The position numbers and the translations under genes were made by a program. From Crocinitomicaceae bacterium (GTDB lineage Bacteria > Bacteroidota > Bacteroidia > Flavobacteriales_D > Crocinitomicaceae), in contig JAGQYP010000002.1 of NCBI GenBank assembly GCA_020436025.1, forward strand, positions 1-64,000: 64,000 nt of DNA, in the 5' to 3' direction. Below are positions 61,404 to 64,000 of this stretch, piece by piece. Below the pieces are notes generated by a model that was not told the DNA's origin, searched no databases, and worked only from the letters and a program-made list of their open reading frames with translations. How positions within the stretch are numbered: position 1 is the stretch's first letter; the number at the start of each line of letters is the position of its first letter.

Positions 61404-62999
61404 ATGAGCCTGAAAGAAGAGATTGAAAAAAGAAGAACCTTTGGAATTATTTCTCACCCGGATGCTGGAAAAACTACTCTTACTGAAAAATTACTTCTTT
61501 TTGGTGGAGCTATTCAGACTGCCGGAGCGGTGAAATCCAATAAGATCAAAAAAACGGCGACTTCGGATTTCATGGAGATTGAGAAACAAAGAGGGATCTC
61601 AGTAGCGACTTCTGTAATGGCTTTCAAATATCAGGGAAAACAAATCAATATTCTGGATACTCCGGGTCACAAGGATTTTGCGGAAGATACTTACCGTACA
61701 TTGACTGCAGTGGATTCTGTAATTCTTGTCATCGACTGTGCTAACGGTGTGGAGGCTCAGACCGAAAGATTAATGGAGGTATGCCGAATGAGAAATACTC
61801 CTGTGATCATCTTCATAAATAAACTCGATCGTGAAGGACGTGATCCTTTTGATTTGTTAGATGAGTTGGAAGAAAAATTAGACATTAAAGTACGTCCTCT
61901 CTCCTGGCCTATTGGAATGGGAATGGATTTTAAAGGGATATACTCGATCTATCAAAATAAATTGAACCTGTTTTCTGCCAACAAAACCAAAATCGAAGAA
62001 GATATTGCTTCTTTTGATTCAGTTGATGATCCAGAAATTGACAAATTGGTTGGTGAGGATAAAGCAGCCCAACTCCGCGAAGAATTGGAATTGGTTGAAG
62101 GGGTTTATGATGATTTCGATCGAGCAACTTATTTAAAAGGTGAAGTGGCGCCGGTATTTTTTGGTTCTGCCATCAATAATTTCGGTGTCAAAGAGCTTTT
62201 GGATTCCTTTATTGAGATTTCTCCAAATCCTGTTGGAAGAGAAACGAGCAAAGGTTTAGTAGAGCCTAACGACAAAGATTTTAGCGGATTCATTTTTAAA
62301 ATTCACGCGAATCTGGATCCCAAACACCGCGATAGAATTGCCTTTTTAAGAATTTGTTCGGGAACTTTTGAAAGAAATAAATTCTACAAGAATATTCGTT
62401 TGGATAAAAAACTAAAATTCTCGAATCCAACTTCCTTCATGGCTCAAGATAAATCAATTATTGATGAAGCTTACCCAGGAGATGTAGTTGGATTGTACGA
62501 CACAGGTAACTTCAAAATTGGAGATACTTTGACAGAGGGAGAAGACTTTAATTTTAAGGGTATTCCAAGTTTTTCACCTGAGATTTTCATGGAATTGGAA
62601 AACAAGGACCCAATGAAAACCAAACAACTGGAAAAAGGAATCCAACAGTTGACGGATGAGGGAGTTGCACAGCTTTTCGTGCAACAACCAGGAAATAGAA
62701 AAATTGTAGGGACAGTTGGAGCACTTCAGTTTGATGTTATCCAATACCGTTTAGAACATGAATACGGGGCTAAAGCAGATTTCAGACCAAGAAATTACTT
62801 TAAGGCTTGTTGGATTACGACGGATAATGAGGCTCAACTACAACAATTTTTAAGAGCCAAAACAGGTAATATTGCCAAAGACAAAGATGATAATTACGTC
62901 TTCCTGGCTGAAACGGCCTTTCTGTTGAGTTCAGCCCAGCAGGATTATCCGGATTTGGAATTCCACACCAACTCAGACTTCAAAGTGGAAGAAGCATAA
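61404..62999 (+). CDS. prfC: Peptide chain release factor 3
   Basis: 531 residues, a translational GTPase that recycles RF1/RF2 after termination. G1 HPDAGKTT, G2 region [11 protein letters not shown]3 DTPGHKDF, G4 NKLDRE, then domains II and III with [16 protein letters not shown]. Start at ATG 61404. The EamA transporter follows after one base. Confidence 0.97.
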   Translation: MSLKEEIEKRRTFGIISHPDAGKTTLTEKLLLFGGAIQTAGAVKSNKIKKTATSDFMEIEKQRGISVATSVMAFKYQGKQINILDTPGHKDFAEDTYRTLTAVDSVILVIDCANGVEAQTERLMEVCRMRNTPVIIFINKLDREGRDPFDLLDELEEKLDIKVRPLSWPIGMGMDFKGIYSIYQNKLNLFSANKTKIEEDIASFDSVDDPEIDKLVGEDKAAQLREELELVEGVYDDFDRATYLKGEVAPVFFGSAINNFGVKELLDSFIEISPNPVGRETSKGLVEPNDKDFSGFIFKIHANLDPKHRDRIAFLRICSGTFERNKFYKNIRLDKKLKFSNPTSFMAQDKSIIDEAYPGDVVGLYDTGNFKIGDTLTEGEDFNFKGIPSFSPEIFMELENKDPMKTKQLEKGIQQLTDEGVAQLFVQQPGNRKIVGTVGALQFDVIQYRLEHEYGAKADFRPRNYFKACWITTDNEAQLQQFLRAKTGNIAKDKDDNYVFLAETAFLLSSAQQDYPDLEFHTNSDFKVEEA

Positions 63000-63000
63000 T

Positions 63001-63903
63001 TTGAAAGGCATCTTTTACATATTGATCTCCACCACATGCTTTGCTTTAGTCAATTTATGTGTGAAGATCTTAGCGGGTTCAGACAGTGTATTTGAACTTG
63101 AAACTCAAGACTACTCCCCTTTTCAAATTGTCTTTTTTAGAAGTATCATTTCGCTTTCAATTTGTATTGCGATAATCAAAGCCAAAGGGATTCCCTTTTT
63201 TGGAAATAACAAGAAATGGCTGATTGTACGAGGTGTTTTTGGAGCTACCGCATTGACTTTATTCTTCTATACCATCAAAAACCTTCCTTTGGCTATTGCA
63301 ACAACCGTTCAATATCTTTCCCCAGTATTTACCGTCATTTTTGCCATTTTTCTGGTGAATGAAAAAGTGAAACCCATTCAGTGGTTGTATTTTGCGATTT
63401 CCTTTGCAGGAGTCGTCTTAATTGGATTAACTAAAGGAGATGTGAACACCGCAGCAATTGATCCTTTTTGGGTGATCATGGGAGTTGTTTCGGCTCTTGG
63501 ATCAGGTATTGCCTACAATGCCATCATGAAGTGTCGTCTAACTGATGCCCCGATAACCATTGTCATGTATTTTCCTTTGATTTCTACTCCTATCACTTTG
63601 ATTATTTCCCTAGCCAATGGATTTGTCATTCCTCAAGGAGCTGAGTGGATTTTAATTCTGATCATCGGTATTTTCACTCAGATTGCCCAAATTTACATGA
63701 CCAAAGCCTTACATGCCGAAAAAGCATCGATTGTAACTCCTTTCAAATATTTTGGAGCTATCTACGCAATTTTCATCGGTAGTTTTGTGTTCTTCGAAGA
63801 TTTGGTACCTATGCTGTACCTAGGAATTCTTTTGATTATTTCCGGTGTCCTTTTGAATTCAATTGGAAAGATTATGGATTCGTTTAGAAAGAAATTGAGC
63901 TAA
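63001..63903 (+). CDS. EamA/DMT-family transporter
   Basis: 300 residues, ten predicted membrane helices in two EamA repeats (GVFGATALTLFFYTIKNLPLAIATTVQYLSP-type block, and TPFKYFGAIYAIFIG). TTG start one base after the prfC stop, so translation is probably coupled. Substrate unknown; relatives export amino acids or metabolites. Confidence 0.87.
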   Translation: MKGIFYILISTTCFALVNLCVKILAGSDSVFELETQDYSPFQIVFFRSIISLSICIAIIKAKGIPFFGNNKKWLIVRGVFGATALTLFFYTIKNLPLAIATTVQYLSPVFTVIFAIFLVNEKVKPIQWLYFAISFAGVVLIGLTKGDVNTAAIDPFWVIMGVVSALGSGIAYNAIMKCRLTDAPITIVMYFPLISTPITLIISLANGFVIPQGAEWILILIIGIFTQIAQIYMTKALHAEKASIVTPFKYFGAIYAIFIGSFVFFEDLVPMLYLGILLIISGVLLNSIGKIMDSFRKKLS

Positions 63904-63950
63904 TTAATTGATATTTAAATATTTTCTATCTTCGTTTCAAACTTTACAAC

Positions 63951-64000
63951 TTGAGAATATTAGCCTTATTTTCCCTTTTATTTATTGTGTTTTGTTCATT
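63951..64000 (+). CDS. Start of a lipoprotein gene, cut by the window end
   Basis: TTG start, reading MRILALFSLLFIVFCS, a lipoprotein-type signal (FIVFCS). A near -7 box TATCTTCG lies at 63927-63934. The rest is outside the window. Confidence 0.5.
   Translation, partial: MRILALFSLLFIVFCS

Overview
The window reads as a chromosomal piece of a Bacteroidota bacterium, most likely order Flavobacteriales; the genus cannot be fixed from sequence alone. Evidence: AT-rich DNA, a secreted protease with a C-terminal type IX secretion sorting domain, a TonB-dependent receptor with an N-terminal carboxypeptidase-like domain, fused CcoNO with a single-haem CcoP, many probable TTG/GTG starts, and at least twelve exact copies of the Bacteroidota -7 promoter element TAnnTTTG close in front of genes. 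No tRNA, rRNA, CRISPR array, insertion sequence or prophage was seen.

Layout. 1-9.3 kb: the 3' part of a SpoIIE-type phosphatase gene, a sterol-desaturase-like enzyme, clpB, and a large propeller/SpoIIE sensor phosphatase coupled to a six-helix membrane protein. 9.3-20.5 kb: NlpC/P60 hydrolase, secreted serine protease, cyclophilin, rplS, a fur-STAS-purA operon, an OstA-like protein, a TerB-like protein, truA with a small nuclease-like gene, holA and a GNAT enzyme. 20.6-28.3 kb: a PLP decarboxylase, then a complete structural and partial assembly operon for cbb3 cytochrome oxidase (ccoS-NO-Q-P-G-H and a SafE-like gene, all minus strand) with two FNR-like boxes in front. 28.5-42 kb: helicase, trxB, cytochrome P450, DUF1990 protein, orphan secreted proteins, a third SpoIIE phosphatase with a cache sensor, hsp20 and a TonB-dependent receptor. 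42-52.9 kb: a giant alpha-2-macroglobulin lipoprotein, two tandem paralogous membrane proteins, a structured non-coding region, and a membrane-anchored winged-helix regulator divergent from a TonB-like protein. 53-64 kb: acs, DUF1573 lipoprotein, S41 peptidase, L,D-transpeptidase, a YwqK-like lipoprotein, a paralogous pair of small barrel-like proteins, prfC, an EamA transporter and the first codons of a lipoprotein.

How the genes fit together. Three SpoIIE/PP2C phosphatases carrying different sensor modules, plus one stand-alone STAS protein with a conserved phosphorylatable serine, suggest a partner-switching signalling network. The cco operon supplies high-affinity respiration. Envelope upkeep is a second theme (NlpC/P60, L,D-transpeptidase, A2M, OstA-like, S41 peptidase).

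The most unusual content is in the repeats. A GAGCAAGAG/CTCTTGCTC element lies in several intergenic arrays and also in frame inside two of the three SpoIIE genes at the same codon position, where it encodes an extra peptide. A 42-bp interspersed repeat occurs about eight times between genes, a ~105-bp repeat occurs three times around one paralogous gene pair, and several heptamer or octamer tracts recur. Two decayed 3' ends of further SpoIIE genes lie just downstream of the third phosphatase gene.
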